A stretch of 64,000 nt of DNA from Austropuccinia psidii (Eukaryota; Basidiomycota; Pucciniomycetes; Pucciniales; Sphaerophragmiaceae). Shown in pieces: positions 13,030-23,009 of this stretch. The DNA is taken from the NCBI GenBank assembly GCA_023105745.1, contig JALGQZ010000013.1, forward strand, positions 26,894,105 through 26,958,104. Direction: 5' to 3'. The translations under genes and the position numbers were made by a program. Below the pieces are notes generated by a model. That model did no database searches. It was not told the DNA's origin and worked only from the letters and a program-made list of their open reading frames with translations. Position 1 is the first letter of the stretch. Every line of letters starts with the position of its first letter.

Positions 13030-13248
13030 ATGGTAAGGCAAGAAAATATTGAAACAGAATGAACGGCCACTAGTCTTATCCCTGCAAGTACTGTTAATTT
13101 TGATAATAATAGCACTTTTGTTATGGCTCAGAATAATCAACCAGAGCCAGTTTTTTATGAATTAATTAATTTTGACATTATCAATACACTCCAAAAGGCA
13201 AAGAATTTGGCAAATAGTAAGATCTTTGATGTAGAAATACTATTTTAA
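13030..13248 (+). pseudogene. Small leader ORF of element B, conserved in element C
   Basis: ATG GTA AGG... to TAA, 73 codons including the stop, with one in-frame TGA near 13063. It reads MVRQENIETE, stop, then TATSLIPASTVNFDNNST and so on. It lies between the primer-binding site and gag, ending 18 bases before the gag ATG at 13267. The homologous ORF in element C (46573-46370) encodes nearly the same text, and differences between the two sit mainly at third codon positions (see findings). The GTAAG after the ATG also resembles a 5' splice site, so this might be a spliced leader exon instead of a free-standing ORF. No domain is recognised; function unknown. Confidence 0.55.
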
Positions 13249-13266
13249 GCTTTTTTCATCCTAATT

Positions 13267-13934
13267 ATGCCTTCAACCATATCAGGAGAAAGATATAGCC
13301 CCCAAGAAGCTCTCAAAAAGGTTCTAGACATGATTAGGGCAGAAGCCAATCAGTTACAGAAGGATAAGGGTCAGTAAATGAAGCCCAAACTGACAAATTA
13401 TGCCATTCTGAAGCTGATAACACTTTCTTACCTTTAAACAGAGCTGACACTGCCACAAGGAGTATCAGTAGACATTTACAAACCCAGCCAGAAGGCTTAC
13501 AACAATGTCTTGCTGCACAAAGAGTACCAGATCCTTGCAAATCTGTGAAAAACTGCATGAATTCTTACCTGACTTTGATAAATTTTCTGGGCCATTCCAA
13601 CACTTGCAAGCTACTTGATGGATTTCATCCATTGATGAAAAAGAAAAACATGATTCTTTTAGCAGCAGAATGGAGGAAAAACAACCCTCAACCACCCAAA
13701 AAAGTGCCAAAACAAGCTCCAATATCCAGCAGCAGAAATTCCAATGTGAAAAAGAAGCCACAAGCTCAGAACAAGGGCAAAGGCAAGGAAGCAGCCACAA
13801 AAACATACATCCAAACCTACAGAATCCCAAAGGTTCAACAGAATTCCATGGAAAATTTGCTTCAGTTGTCTAGAACCCTGATGGAGTTACAGAAAAGGAG
13901 GAAGCCATATTACAATATCAGAAATTATTTCTGA
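13267..13934 (+). pseudogene. gag ORF1 of element B (broken)
   Basis: N-terminal part of gag. It begins ATGCCTTCAACC (MPSTISGERYSPQEAL), runs to a stop near 13377 and continues in other frames. The longest open piece, 13545-13934, encodes CMNSYLTLINFLGHSNT, a Pro/Lys-rich linker and the helical tail MENLLQLSRTLMELQ. The same blocks occur in element C in the same order (TELTLPQ/TELTPPQ, VDIYKASNK-like, NAL.YKEYQILA, KNMILL.EWRK). There is no enzymatic motif; a structural gag role is inferred from position. A one-base loss relative to C near 13900 shifts the frame at its end. Confidence 0.65.
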
Positions 13935-13938
13935 AGCT

Positions 13939-15626
13939 CTATATGGTATTCAAAACTTGTATATAGCTATAAATGTTCTCAAAAGTCCCATTTCTGATAA
14001 AAATTCATCAATTTGCAACAATCTTAAAGCAAATAGTCCAATTTTGAGCCAAATAAATGAAACACTTATGTGTTTTGAAAAAGTTCTAAGAAAAATCAAA
14101 GATTCAAATAATGATAGTTCATTTGGAAATAAGATAAATGAAAAATCTCCCATTATAAAAGAATTAAAATATAGTTATTCTAAATTCAATATTGATGAAA
14201 TAATCAAACAAGGATAAAACAAGCCAAGAATATTATCAAAACAGATAATAAGAAAGTCCTTGATGATATTTTAAGTAAAGACATATACCATTGCCTTGAA
14301 AAAGTGTTTTGACAGCTCACAGGAGGAATTATCAAAATTAATAATGAAATTGAATCAAGTCATTTCCAATAATACTAGAAAAACTGAATTATGGCAAGAA
14401 ATGAAGATTAAAGAATAAATGTATAAAATTGAGTTAATCAATTTAATACAAGCTTTCAACAGGAATTGAGAAATTCTCAATGGTTTAGAGCCAGTAAGAT
14501 GAATGATATTGAGAAATTACTGCACCCCTTACCAAGGATCTCTAAACTCTTGAATCCAAATGAGGGTACAAGAGATTAAAACCCACAAGTATTGGATGTA
14601 GAAGGTTCACAATTAAAAAATGAATTTTCCACTTATTTCTATCACTTTGAACCATCAATGGGCCAAGCAATTTTGAAAGAAGTACCAAAACTTAAAGAAT
14701 GACCTCACTTCAGTGGTGAGGAAGAATATGACCATAGGGAATTAATCAGAGGTATTGAAATGATAAAAGAATACTTTGAATTACAAGAAGGATTGGTGAC
14801 AGAAATATTTAACACTCTGTTTACCAAGTCAGCTCATAGATGGTATATCAAATTAAGACAGGCACATGGACATGAAAGTTGGACTTGGTTAAAACCCCCA
14901 ATTATTAATAAGTGAGCCAATGATTCTTGGAGATTTAAGGCTGAAACATCCTTCAAATATGCTAAATTTTATTCTTACAAAGACAAATCTTTACCATGGT
15001 TTTTCCAACAGAAAGATAGACTAACAGCATTATATCCTGACATGTAAGAATATATGATTCACAGAAAAATTCCAAGAAAATGTGGATGTGACTTAGAGAA
15101 TGCTGTCAAAAGAATGACTACTGAACAATCTTCATAAAAAGAAATTATAAATATAATAGAAGAAATAACCACAAGCACCTGAATTGGTTCAATTAGTGTG
15201 AATTTTAAAACAAGGTTTAATACACCTTGGACAGACTCTGTGGACAGAAATCCAAAAATAAGCTCTAGTGATATGAAATATATATCTGCAGATACAATCA
15301 GAAAGCTCCATATTTTCCAGAGCACCACACATTTAGCTAATACATGTACAAAAAGAGGGAAAATAAATGAAATTGACATTGAGAAAGAACCTGATGTTGA
15401 AAAAGATGATGTAAATGAAGAAAATTCAAATTATAAATCATTGATATTCTCAGAATATTTGAAAATCATGGAAAATATCAATTTCACATTTTTCATCATG
15501 AAATCCTATTCCAAGTTGCCACAATTGAGTAATAGTCAACTGGATTTTTCAAAATTCCAAGATGCACAACTTATGAAAACCAAATCACACAGGGGGAAGG
15601 TTATACAGCTGATAAGTCCTGTATAA
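13939..15626 (+). pseudogene. gag ORF2 of element B: coiled region, capsid-like part, damaged zinc knuckle
   Basis: Starts in the -1 frame relative to ORF1. A Lys/Asn/Ile-rich helical region (SQINETLMCFEKVLRKIKDS, open 13957-14217) is followed by a capsid-like part with RWYIKLRQAHGHESWTWLK near 14840-14900. A TGA at 14913-14915 stands where the family has Trp; element C has a stop at the same codon. In the open piece 15198-15626 the knuckle reads LHIFQSTTHLANTC: the His and last Cys remain, but the first two Cys are Leu and Phe, so zinc binding is lost. Homology to C is clear throughout. Confidence 0.7.
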
Positions 15627-15631
15627 CAGAA

Positions 15632-16783
15632 GTGGTAATTGATAAAAAACCCACTAAAAGCTCAGTTGACCCAGGAGCCTTCTTCTCTTATGTTGGAAAG
15701 TCTTTTCTCAAGAACTGTGTACCAAATTTTGAAGATAAATTACTTCTAATTGATTGCATAAAATTCAAAAATGAAAGTAATCCAATGAAGCCATTGGGGA
15801 TATTTGAAACAACTGTAACATTTCCAAATGTAGATGGAAATTTAAGAATTACTGTTGAATTTTCTGTTATGCAAAACTGCTCTAGTACCCATTTCATATT
15901 GGGGAATGATTATGTAATCATTTATGGAATATATTTACATAACAATAAAGACAGATACTTTACTATTGGGGACAATAAAGGTAAAAAATATGCCTTTTTA
16001 CCTTCTAAAAGACAGATTACATTAAATAAAGTATCACCAGTCAACTTAGGTTTAGATAAATTTAAGTCAAAACAGATGAATGAAGCTGAAGTAAGTCTCC
16101 ATCTTACTGATATACAGGAAAATGAACTCTCTATCATTCTATATGACCACAAGAAAGCCTTTGCAAAGGAGAAAGATCCATTAGGGGTAATTATTGGTCA
16201 TGAAGTTGACATTATTTTCAACATTGAGAGACTTTATCCACCACTATTGAGAAGGCCTACATACCCAGAAAGCCCAAAATTAAGAGAAGCCCTTGAGTTT
16301 CACATCAAAGGACTCTTGGACCTTGGTGTCATAAGAAATGTTGGCCACAATGAGGAGGTAGAAATACCTACACCAGTCATAGTGGGATGGCATAATGGGA
16401 AATCTAGAATGGTTGGGGAGCTTAGAGCTCTAAAAACTTACACTGTCCCAGACAGGTATCCCATACTAAAGATCCAAATTGCCCTCACTCATATATCTCA
16501 AGCAGTATACATAAGCACTATGGATTCCCTAAAGAGATTCCACCAAAATGTAGTGACACCAAGGGATATAAAATATTTGAGAGTTATTATTCATTGTGGA
16601 GTTTATGAATATTTAAGGATCCCTTTTGGTATCAAAAATGCTCCTTCACACTTTCAAATGATGATGAATGAAATATTTCCTGAAGAACTTTCAGAAGGAT
16701 GGTTAATTATCTACATTGATGAAATTATTTGCTGTTCTAAGAATTGGGAGGAAGATATTTATAGATTATCCAGAGTTTTGTGA
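15632..16783 (+). CDS. Protease-reverse transcriptase fragment of element B pol
   Basis: Open for 383 codons. Residues 13-16 are DPGA, the retropepsin-like active site of this family; the usual motif is DTGA or DSGA. The reverse transcriptase follows: HIKGLLDLGVIRNVGHN, then the first catalytic Asp in STMDSLKRFHQ, then FGIKNAPSHFQ. At residues 361-364 the catalytic YxDD box reads YIDE, so the second Asp is Glu. A stop right after RLSRVL (16781-16783) cuts it from the RT thumb and RNase H, which continue at 16910. The start shown is only the first Met after an upstream stop; the native product was a polyprotein. The YIDE change alone would be expected to cripple the enzyme. Confidence 0.8.
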   Translation: MVIDKKPTKSSVDPGAFFSYVGKSFLKNCVPNFEDKLLLIDCIKFKNESNPMKPLGIFETTVTFPNVDGNLRITVEFSVMQNCSSTHFILGNDYVIIYGIYLHNNKDRYFTIGDNKGKKYAFLPSKRQITLNKVSPVNLGLDKFKSKQMNEAEVSLHLTDIQENELSIILYDHKKAFAKEKDPLGVIIGHEVDIIFNIERLYPPLLRRPTYPESPKLREALEFHIKGLLDLGVIRNVGHNEEVEIPTPVIVGWHNGKSRMVGELRALKTYTVPDRYPILKIQIALTHISQAVYISTMDSLKRFHQNVVTPRDIKYLRVIIHCGVYEYLRIPFGIKNAPSHFQMMMNEIFPEELSEGWLIIYIDEIICCSKNWEEDIYRLSRVL

Positions 16784-16909
16784 GAAATATTCTCTGCAAA
16801 AATAAAAATTTCTTTGAAGAAATGACATTTTGTATTTAAAGAACTTAAGGCCCTAGGACTTGTAGTATCTGGTCTATCCCACAAAGCTGTAGCAGTACTA
16901 CTCAAGCCT

Positions 16910-17548
16910 GTGCCTCAGAACAAGAAGAAATTCCAGTCCTTTTGGCGATTTACAGGATACTATAGGAAGCACGTTAATGACTTTGCATCCATAGAAAAAC
17001 CTATTTATAAATTCTGTGATAAAAAAACAGTATTTTTGATGACTGTTGACAGAGTCAAAGCCTTTGAATCCCTGAGACAAGACTTAACCACTGCTCCACT
17101 CTTAATAATTCCAGAGTTTAAGCTTTCCTTTAATATTTATATTGATGCATCTGGTGATGGACTAGGAGCTGCACTTCATCAAGTCCAGATTATTAATCAC
17201 AAACCTGTGGAAGGACCTATATGTTTAATATCTAGGCAAATCAAACCTTCTGAAGCCAGATATGGGGAAAGTCAAATGGAATGTTTATTCCTTGTCTGGG
17301 CCTTGGAGAAACTTAATTACTTCCTTGAAGGATGTGTTTTTGAAGTTATAGCAGATTTCACCACTGTTAAACCAGTTCTAAGCATGAAAAAACCCAAGCT
17401 ACATATACTCAGATGGCAAATAGACATACAAGAGTATAGGGGTAATATGACCATTATAAACAAGGATGGGAATATTCAAAAATATGAAGATGGACTAAGC
17501 AGATATCCATTACCAAATGACATTGATAGTCCTGCTTATGTGCCATAA
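16910..17548 (+). CDS. RT connection and RNase H fragment of element B pol
   Basis: Open for 212 codons. The first ~60 residues are the RT-RNase H connection (GYYRKHVNDFASI). RNase H acidic residues are all present: Asp79 in YIDASGDG, Glu124 in ARYGESQME, Asp149 in IADFTTV and Asp194 in YEDGLSR. The enzyme would degrade the RNA strand of the RNA/DNA hybrid during replication. A stop after DSPAYVP separates it from integrase. The aligned piece of element C is co-linear. Confidence 0.8.
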   Translation: MPQNKKKFQSFWRFTGYYRKHVNDFASIEKPIYKFCDKKTVFLMTVDRVKAFESLRQDLTTAPLLIIPEFKLSFNIYIDASGDGLGAALHQVQIINHKPVEGPICLISRQIKPSEARYGESQMECLFLVWALEKLNYFLEGCVFEVIADFTTVKPVLSMKKPKLHILRWQIDIQEYRGNMTIINKDGNIQKYEDGLSRYPLPNDIDSPAYVP

Positions 17549-17554
17549 GAAGAT

Positions 17555-18833
17555 TCCCCATGAATCCCAATAGAAGGAATCAGTGTTACAGACCTGAGCA
17601 CTACCTTCTTTCAAGAAGTAAGGAACAGTTATACTCAAGATAAGAATTGTATCATCCTATTCCAGCTACTTATTAAGTACTCTTAAGATAACTACTTGAT
17701 ACATGCCTTGGATGAAATATGGAATAAATTATATGATGAAGGGAGATTTCATTTACTTGATGGCATAATCAACCATAGGACCAAACACAAATGTGTAATG
17801 ACAGTGGTAGAAAGATCCCTAAGAAATATTGTATTGAAACAATTCCATTACAGCCCCTTCTCAGGACACCTATCTGAGGAAAGAACAAGGGAGAAAATCA
17901 AGACCTGCATATGGTGGAAAATTTGGCAAAAAATATGTTTCATAATATTTCAATACCTGTGACAGATGTCAAAAGGCAAAAAATACAGTGTCAAGAGAAT
18001 TGGAAATATGATAAAAATGAAGAACTCAGTAGACCTTGGAAAATTGTCTATAGGGATTGGGTAGCTGGACTACCACCATGGGGTTATAGAAGCAATAATT
18101 CATTCCTAGTGATTTCTCACAGGTTCAGTAAGACTTAAAGCTTTTTTCCATGTCACAAGGATGATACAGTCATTGATACAGCTCTTCTGATATGGAATAG
18201 AGTATTATAATGGACTGGCATATTCACAAAACTCATCAGTGACAGGAATCCCAAATTAACCTCAGAACTGTGGACAAACCTTCACCAATTATTTGAAACA
18301 AATTTATCTTTCTCTAAGTCTTACCACCCACAAGCTGATGGTCTAGCTGAAAGAATAATCCAAAATTTGGAAGACAGGGTCAGAGGACTTTGTGCATATG
18401 GCCAAGAGCTCAGAGCTTGTAATGGATTGACCCATAATTTGTTCACCCTTCTACCTGCACTGGAATGAGAATATAAAACATCTATTTATGCTAGTACCAG
18501 TCAAACTCCTGCTATTATAGAGAAAGGATGGAATCCCAGACTACCTCAAGATTCCTTGAGGAAAGATTTGATTAAGATACATCCTACAGCTTCTATCTTC
18601 AAAGGAATGCTAGAAAAGGCTAGGAAGAACACAGTGAGCTGCATGGAAGACTCCTTTCCATATTCCAAAGACAAATGGGACAAAGCACATGCTACTCCAG
18701 AGCTCAGGGTAGGGGACTTGGCTCTTGTATCTACCACTAACTTCAATAACATCAGAGGATTCAAAAATCTAAAAACTCCTTTTCAGGACCTTTTGTTATC
18801 AAGTCCCTCCATGGGGAAAATTCTGCTTAAGTA
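17555..18833 (+). pseudogene. Integrase of element B (frameshifted)
   Basis: Spread over several frames. The zinc-binding HHCC domain has its two His in QFHYSPFSGHL near 17845; the two Cys (NTCDRC near 17955) are in another frame. The catalytic core shows the first Asp in YRDWVAGLP near 18050, the second in ISDRNPKLTS near 18240 and the Glu in DGLAERIIQ near 18340, so the DDE residues survive. Stops occur after HRFSKT (18136-18138) and near 18467. The C-terminal part is open at 18556-18834 ([26 protein letters not shown]). It would have inserted the cDNA; it cannot be made intact now. Confidence 0.75.
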
Positions 18834-19132
18834 GAATGATCTGAAGAGCTTAGTAATAAACATCTTACATTTCCAGTAAGTGTGATAAAGCCTTACAAAA
18901 CTGGTCATACTGAAAAATTCCCATCATATACCTCTTGTGAATAATCAGGTGTTAAGAAATGTACCAAAGTTTTTAAAGAAAGTAAATTGAGAACTAAGAA
19001 AGTAAGGGAGTACCTTGTCAGGTACAGTGACACAACTTGTGAAGATAAATAGTTAGCAGAAAAAGCCATATCTGAAGCTACCAAACTTCTTGGAAGGTTC
19101 AGAAAAACTATAAATACCAATATTCAAAAGTA
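18834..19132 (+). pseudogene. Chromodomain-like tail of element B
   Basis: Follows integrase in a shifted frame: LSNKHLTFPV, then about 18950-19132 KKCTKVFKESKLRTKKVREY and LVRYSDTTCEDK, a TAG stop where C has Trp, then LAEKAISEATKLLGRF. Together with C this matches the chromodomain pattern (basic strand, aromatic, acidic-W, terminal helix) found at the end of chromovirus integrases, which read histone marks. The loss of the core Trp is a clear lesion. Confidence 0.6.
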
Positions 19133-19144
19133 ATACTCTTTTTT

Positions 19145-19156
19145 AGAGGGAGGGAA
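19145..19156 (+). other. Polypurine tract of element B
   Basis: AGAGGGAGGGAA directly before the 3' LTR, the expected plus-strand primer. Element C has AGGGGGAGGGAA at the same place. Confidence 0.75.
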
Positions 19157-19971
19157 TGTGAGCCTTAGAGGTATTTCTCTATACCCAACAGACCACAAAT
19201 AACAAATTATGTTATAATTATATATAACTAAATTGTTATTATACAAACAAAAAAATTTAAAGATAAATATAAAGCTTATATACAAATTTAAAAAACTCTA
19301 TTACAATACAAAATTCAAATTGTGAAAACACATTTTTACTTGAAAAAATTATGTAAAATAAATTTCTAACAAAAATATTAAAATAAAAATATTTTTAGAA
19401 AAAATTTAAGTATAAATTATTATAACATTTTATTGCATAAATAAACTTATAAAAATCACTTCACCATTGGATTCCTCATAAAAAAAACAAGGTGGGGTCA
19501 CCTCTGGGTGAAATGTCTGTAACTCAACTCTAAATAAGCTTAAATTAAGTTCTTAGTATTTTTTGTATAGAAATTGAAAATACTCAAAACCTTAATTTAA
19601 TTGGCCCCACATGTGGTGTTAACCATCAGTTTTTGTGCTAAAATTGAGGTGTGGTGTGTAGCTTAGAAGCTATGAGGGATTGAAGTATTTTCAACTGAAA
19701 TGTCAAAACATGCAGGTGTATTACATAAGTAAAATTTGATTTAAATATGAGGTATCAATTATTACAGTAGGTTACTGTAAAAACTCAATTAAATTACATA
19801 TGTAAATTACAAGTATAATAAATGATGAGAAAAGAAAGAAAAAATAAATTGTAAAGACTAATTCTGGGGGGAAAGGAATATTGGCTCCAAGGGCACCAGA
19901 ATCCCCCAAATTCCTTCCTGACGGGCATGGGATGTCAAAACTAATGCAAAAGCTCATACCTTTTGGCCTGT

Positions 19972-20000
19972 AATTGAGTCACAGGGCCTGTGACTCAATT
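19972..20000. promoter_or_regulatory. bZIP-like palindrome, B 3' LTR
   Basis: Perfect 13-bp arms with centre GGC, as in the 5' LTR. Confidence 0.55.
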
Positions 20001-20297
20001 GATGATGAGGTTTTGATACCAGGAAGGGTTGTTTTAACTGTTTTCAAGAGGGTAAAGCTACCCTTAAGCTAAAACAATCTTATTAAAAACAGTTTCAGCT
20101 GGTTTTGGCAGCTCTTAAACACATTCTGACGTGTTTTGAAAGCTTGAAGCCAGGTATTACTATAGAAATGGCTAAAACCAGCCCTTTTTTGGTCCAAAAC
20201 AGGGTTCAATGACACCATAATGGGATTTTATGTTGTCATAATTTTTCTCACAATTGACAACACTAAATTTTACTTTTATATTCAGAAAATTGGTGGC

Positions 20298-20305
20298 TAT
20301 AAAAG
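20298..20305 (+). promoter_or_regulatory. Candidate TATA box of B 3' LTR
   Basis: TATAAAAG followed by a pyrimidine-rich TCTTCTTTTCCCCAC; the same arrangement is present in both element C LTRs. Confidence 0.5.
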
Positions 20306-20904
20306 AATGTCTTCTTTTCCCCACATTTCTCTTCATGTTAGCGTCTTTTCCTTTTATAATTAGTTTAAACACTGTCCAACCAATCAATGAAATTTTCCAA
20401 CCACCAATTATATATCACTTTGGGCCTCTTAACAATTTGAAAAAATTATTGAAATCATTTTTTGTAACTCTCATTTGCATTTTTACCCTTGAACCACCCC
20501 ATAAGTGAATTAAAGTATCTTTCATCACTGTTAACGTTGTCAATTTGTTACCAAATTCACTCTGATCACTTTTGTGCATTTTTTCTCTTAAATATTCTCT
20601 TCAAGGACTTTTCTCTTATAGTGATTGCCTGCAGCTCTTTTCTCAATTAATTCCAATTGAAATTGCTTTTGTAGCCTTAAATATCTCTTGTAGAGTACCT
20701 TTGGATACATACTTATTGTTGTTTAAACAATAAACCTTTAAAATATCAATGTTTTATACTGTCATAGTCAAAAACAATGAATATGCCATGTTTTTTTAAA
20801 AAACTCTTAAAATTTGCAATTTTCATTAAATTTTACCTTATACAAATTTTGTGGACAGGAAAAATACTTTATTTTTAATCAAATTTTTATATCCACACAT
20901 TCCA

Positions 20905-23004
20905 TTTTTGAAACAGATAAGTTGTATCATTATTTCTTCAACATAAAGGTATATAAATTATTGAATAATATCTCTTGGAAATTTAATAGTGTATGATCTC
21001 TCAATTACAGCTTGATTTATTAAAGTTAAAGGTTCCTAATTTGATGAATTTTGTGTGCACCACAATGGGATATTTGTGTTAAAATATTATCATGCAGCTT
21101 TTCATTTGGTGTTAAGCATTTTCAAATATTATTAAATTGAGATGATGGTGAGTTGAAGTTTCTGAGAGGATTAATTCTGGGTTTTTATATTAGATACCTA
21201 TATTCAGATAGAATTAAATCTATTTTGGCTTGGATATAATTGAGAAGAGTGAGTACTCTTCAATAATTGCAAATTATAATATCCCATCATAAAACATAAA
21301 GCTTCTAATAATGTTCTAATTACGAAAGGAGTGGGAATAAAGAAAATAAGCTGTAAAACTAATTTGAATATTTTTGAGTGTGACTCATTTTCTTTGGAAA
21401 AGACATCAAGAGATAATTGAGAGTCTATACCATCAAATTTGATGGTTTTTGAGAAGATAAATTCTCCCAATAGAGGTTTAAGCCCATTCAAAAGTTTAAA
21501 AATCAATTTGTGAGCTCTTATATTTGGGGTATATTTGTAAATCCTCTCATGGTGAATAATTTTTTTTTTACATGAGTATGTGAGATACATAGGCCTGAAA
21601 TAAATTTCGGAGTTCTTTTTCTCATGGATGAATTATAGTTTATTCCCCTTCTTTGATTGGAAAAATTTGTCATAATATTTCATATTGTTATCTGGAAAAT
21701 GAGATAAATATATCAAAAGAAGTTGATTTTGATGTACAAATTAGGGTAGATTTTAATAAATGATTTTTCTAATAGTCTTTCTATTAATGAAGTAATATTT
21801 CATAATATCTTCCTCACAAGTAGTTTTTTTTGGGACTTTTGGGTATATTATATAATATATGATATGGTAAGGGATTTTTCTTAACAAAATGAGAGATCAA
21901 AGGTCATTCATATCATTGGATAAAGGCATGATCATGGGTAGATATTAAGTTGATAAAAGACTAAAATTTCATTTCCTGTTAGGTTCCAAAGGAAAAAAAA
22001 TAAAATCTTGGGCATAGGGGCATACAAGAATATAGCCAGGGAGTTTTTTTTCAGGAAAAATTTATTTATTTTAAATTTGAAACTTGAAAGTAATTTGTAG
22101 CATATTGTTCCAATGGTGAAATAAGAAGTGCATTATTTTTCTTTTTCTTTTCTTATATAAAGAAAGATCAAATTACCTTAAAGGAAAAAATTAATGAAAC
22201 ATAAACCCTTTTACATTTTTTGTGGGTGAGAAATTTCTGACAGAATATTCAATGGGGAGAAATATTTTGATCTAAATATTTTTGAAGTTGGAAATCTTAA
22301 GATCTGATCAGATAAAATTCAAAAAAATAATATCAAAGGGAGGGTGTGATAGAAAATGGGCAGGGAGCATACTTAGAATTTGAGAAACATACAATGAGAT
22401 TTTTAATTATTATTGGAATTCTCTTGATTTGGTCTTTAAAGAAGTCTGTGCAATAAAGGGCTACTCAGAATTAACAGAAGCTACATAATTAATTTGATTT
22501 GAGGTGAAGTATTTTTTATCTTGAAGATCCACCTTGGGAGATAGCCAAATAGTAATGGAAAGTTTGAACCAAGTTTGAAGAAAGCTGGAAGCTGGGTTGG
22601 ACCTGCTACCCCCACTGGGTGGGGTAGTATTTTCTTCATTGTAAAGTAAATAGTGAATAGATGATAATAACACATCTAGAAAAAGTGTATTTCTTGCAAT
22701 AAAAGAGTTTGAAAATTTTGCCTTTTTATTCCCCGGAAAGCTGAATTTGCTTAGATAGAAAGGAACATCTCCTCTTATCAATAACTGAATGTTTCTAAAA
22801 ATATGGAAGCTTAAGTTTGTATAATAACCTTTTCTTATCAGTATCACTTTCAGGTATTATGTAATTATAATATAAAAATGAAACAGTTTTCATTCATTCT
22901 TTTTCTCTCCTAAGGTTAAATAAGGATATCTTATATTCATATAACAGGATGCATGCTCTCATAAGCTGAAAAAATCTCTTTTTTCCCCTGGAGCTTTAAA
23001 ATAC
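20905..23004 (+). repeat. Dispersed repeat R1, right part
   Basis: Continues the repeat interrupted by element B. Its start (TGAAACAGATAAGTTGTA) joins the sequence before B to mirror R2 at 59374-59395. Further matches to R2 include AAACATAAAC near 22198 and 60589, GTTGGAAATCTTAAG-like text near 22285 and 60690, and the hairpin block at 22541-22700 against 60960-61080. Two unrelated-looking minus-strand ORFs (21204-21590, 22461-22847) lie in it, but I do not regard them as genes. Confidence 0.6.
22541..22700 (+). repeat. Hairpin-core repeat, copy 1
   Basis: GGAAGCTGGGTTGGACCTGC followed by a hairpin at 22605-22628 with stem CTACCCC / GGGGTAG. Related copies are at 57235-57340 (minus) and 60960-61080 (plus). 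The flanks also match in part. Probably an LTR or element part; identity unknown. Confidence 0.6.
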
Positions 23005-23009
23005 CCAAA

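Larger units (their letters stand above)
11018..20904 (+). mobile_element. Full-length Ty3/Gypsy chromodomain retrotransposon B (inactive)
   Basis: Bounded by LTRs 11018-12797 and 19157-20904, with TG...CA ends (TGTCAG/TGTGAG at the start, ..CA at the right end). The 5-bp flanks are CTTTT at 11013-11017 and TTTTT at 20905-20909, matching at four of five positions. Inside, in order: primer-binding site, leader ORF, gag, protease, reverse transcriptase, RNase H, integrase, chromodomain and polypurine tract. Domain order (RT before integrase) defines Ty3/Gypsy. It belongs to the same family as element C on the other strand. The two LTRs differ considerably and there are many stops and frameshifts, so this is an old copy. 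Confidence 0.88.
19157..20904 (+). repeat. 3' LTR of element B (mosaic)
   Basis: TGTGAGCCTTAGAGG... to ...ATCCACACATTCCA, about 1748 bp. It carries a palindrome at 19972-20000 and a TATAAAAG at 20298-20305. Between about 19990 and 20220 it is almost identical to the truncated LTR at 9026-10107 and lacks a block present in its own 5' partner and in C. Confidence 0.85.

Noticed and set aside
13334..13830. Minus-strand ORFs antisense to gag of element B
   Set aside because: Shadows of the gag reading frames; Cys/Phe/Leu-rich antisense text without motifs.
21204..21590. 128-codon minus-strand ORF inside repeat R1
   Set aside because: No recognisable domain, low-complexity composition, and no corresponding ORF in the paralogue R2.
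22461..22847. 128-codon minus-strand ORF over the hairpin repeat
   Set aside because: It crosses a dispersed repeat core and the frame is not kept in the other copies.
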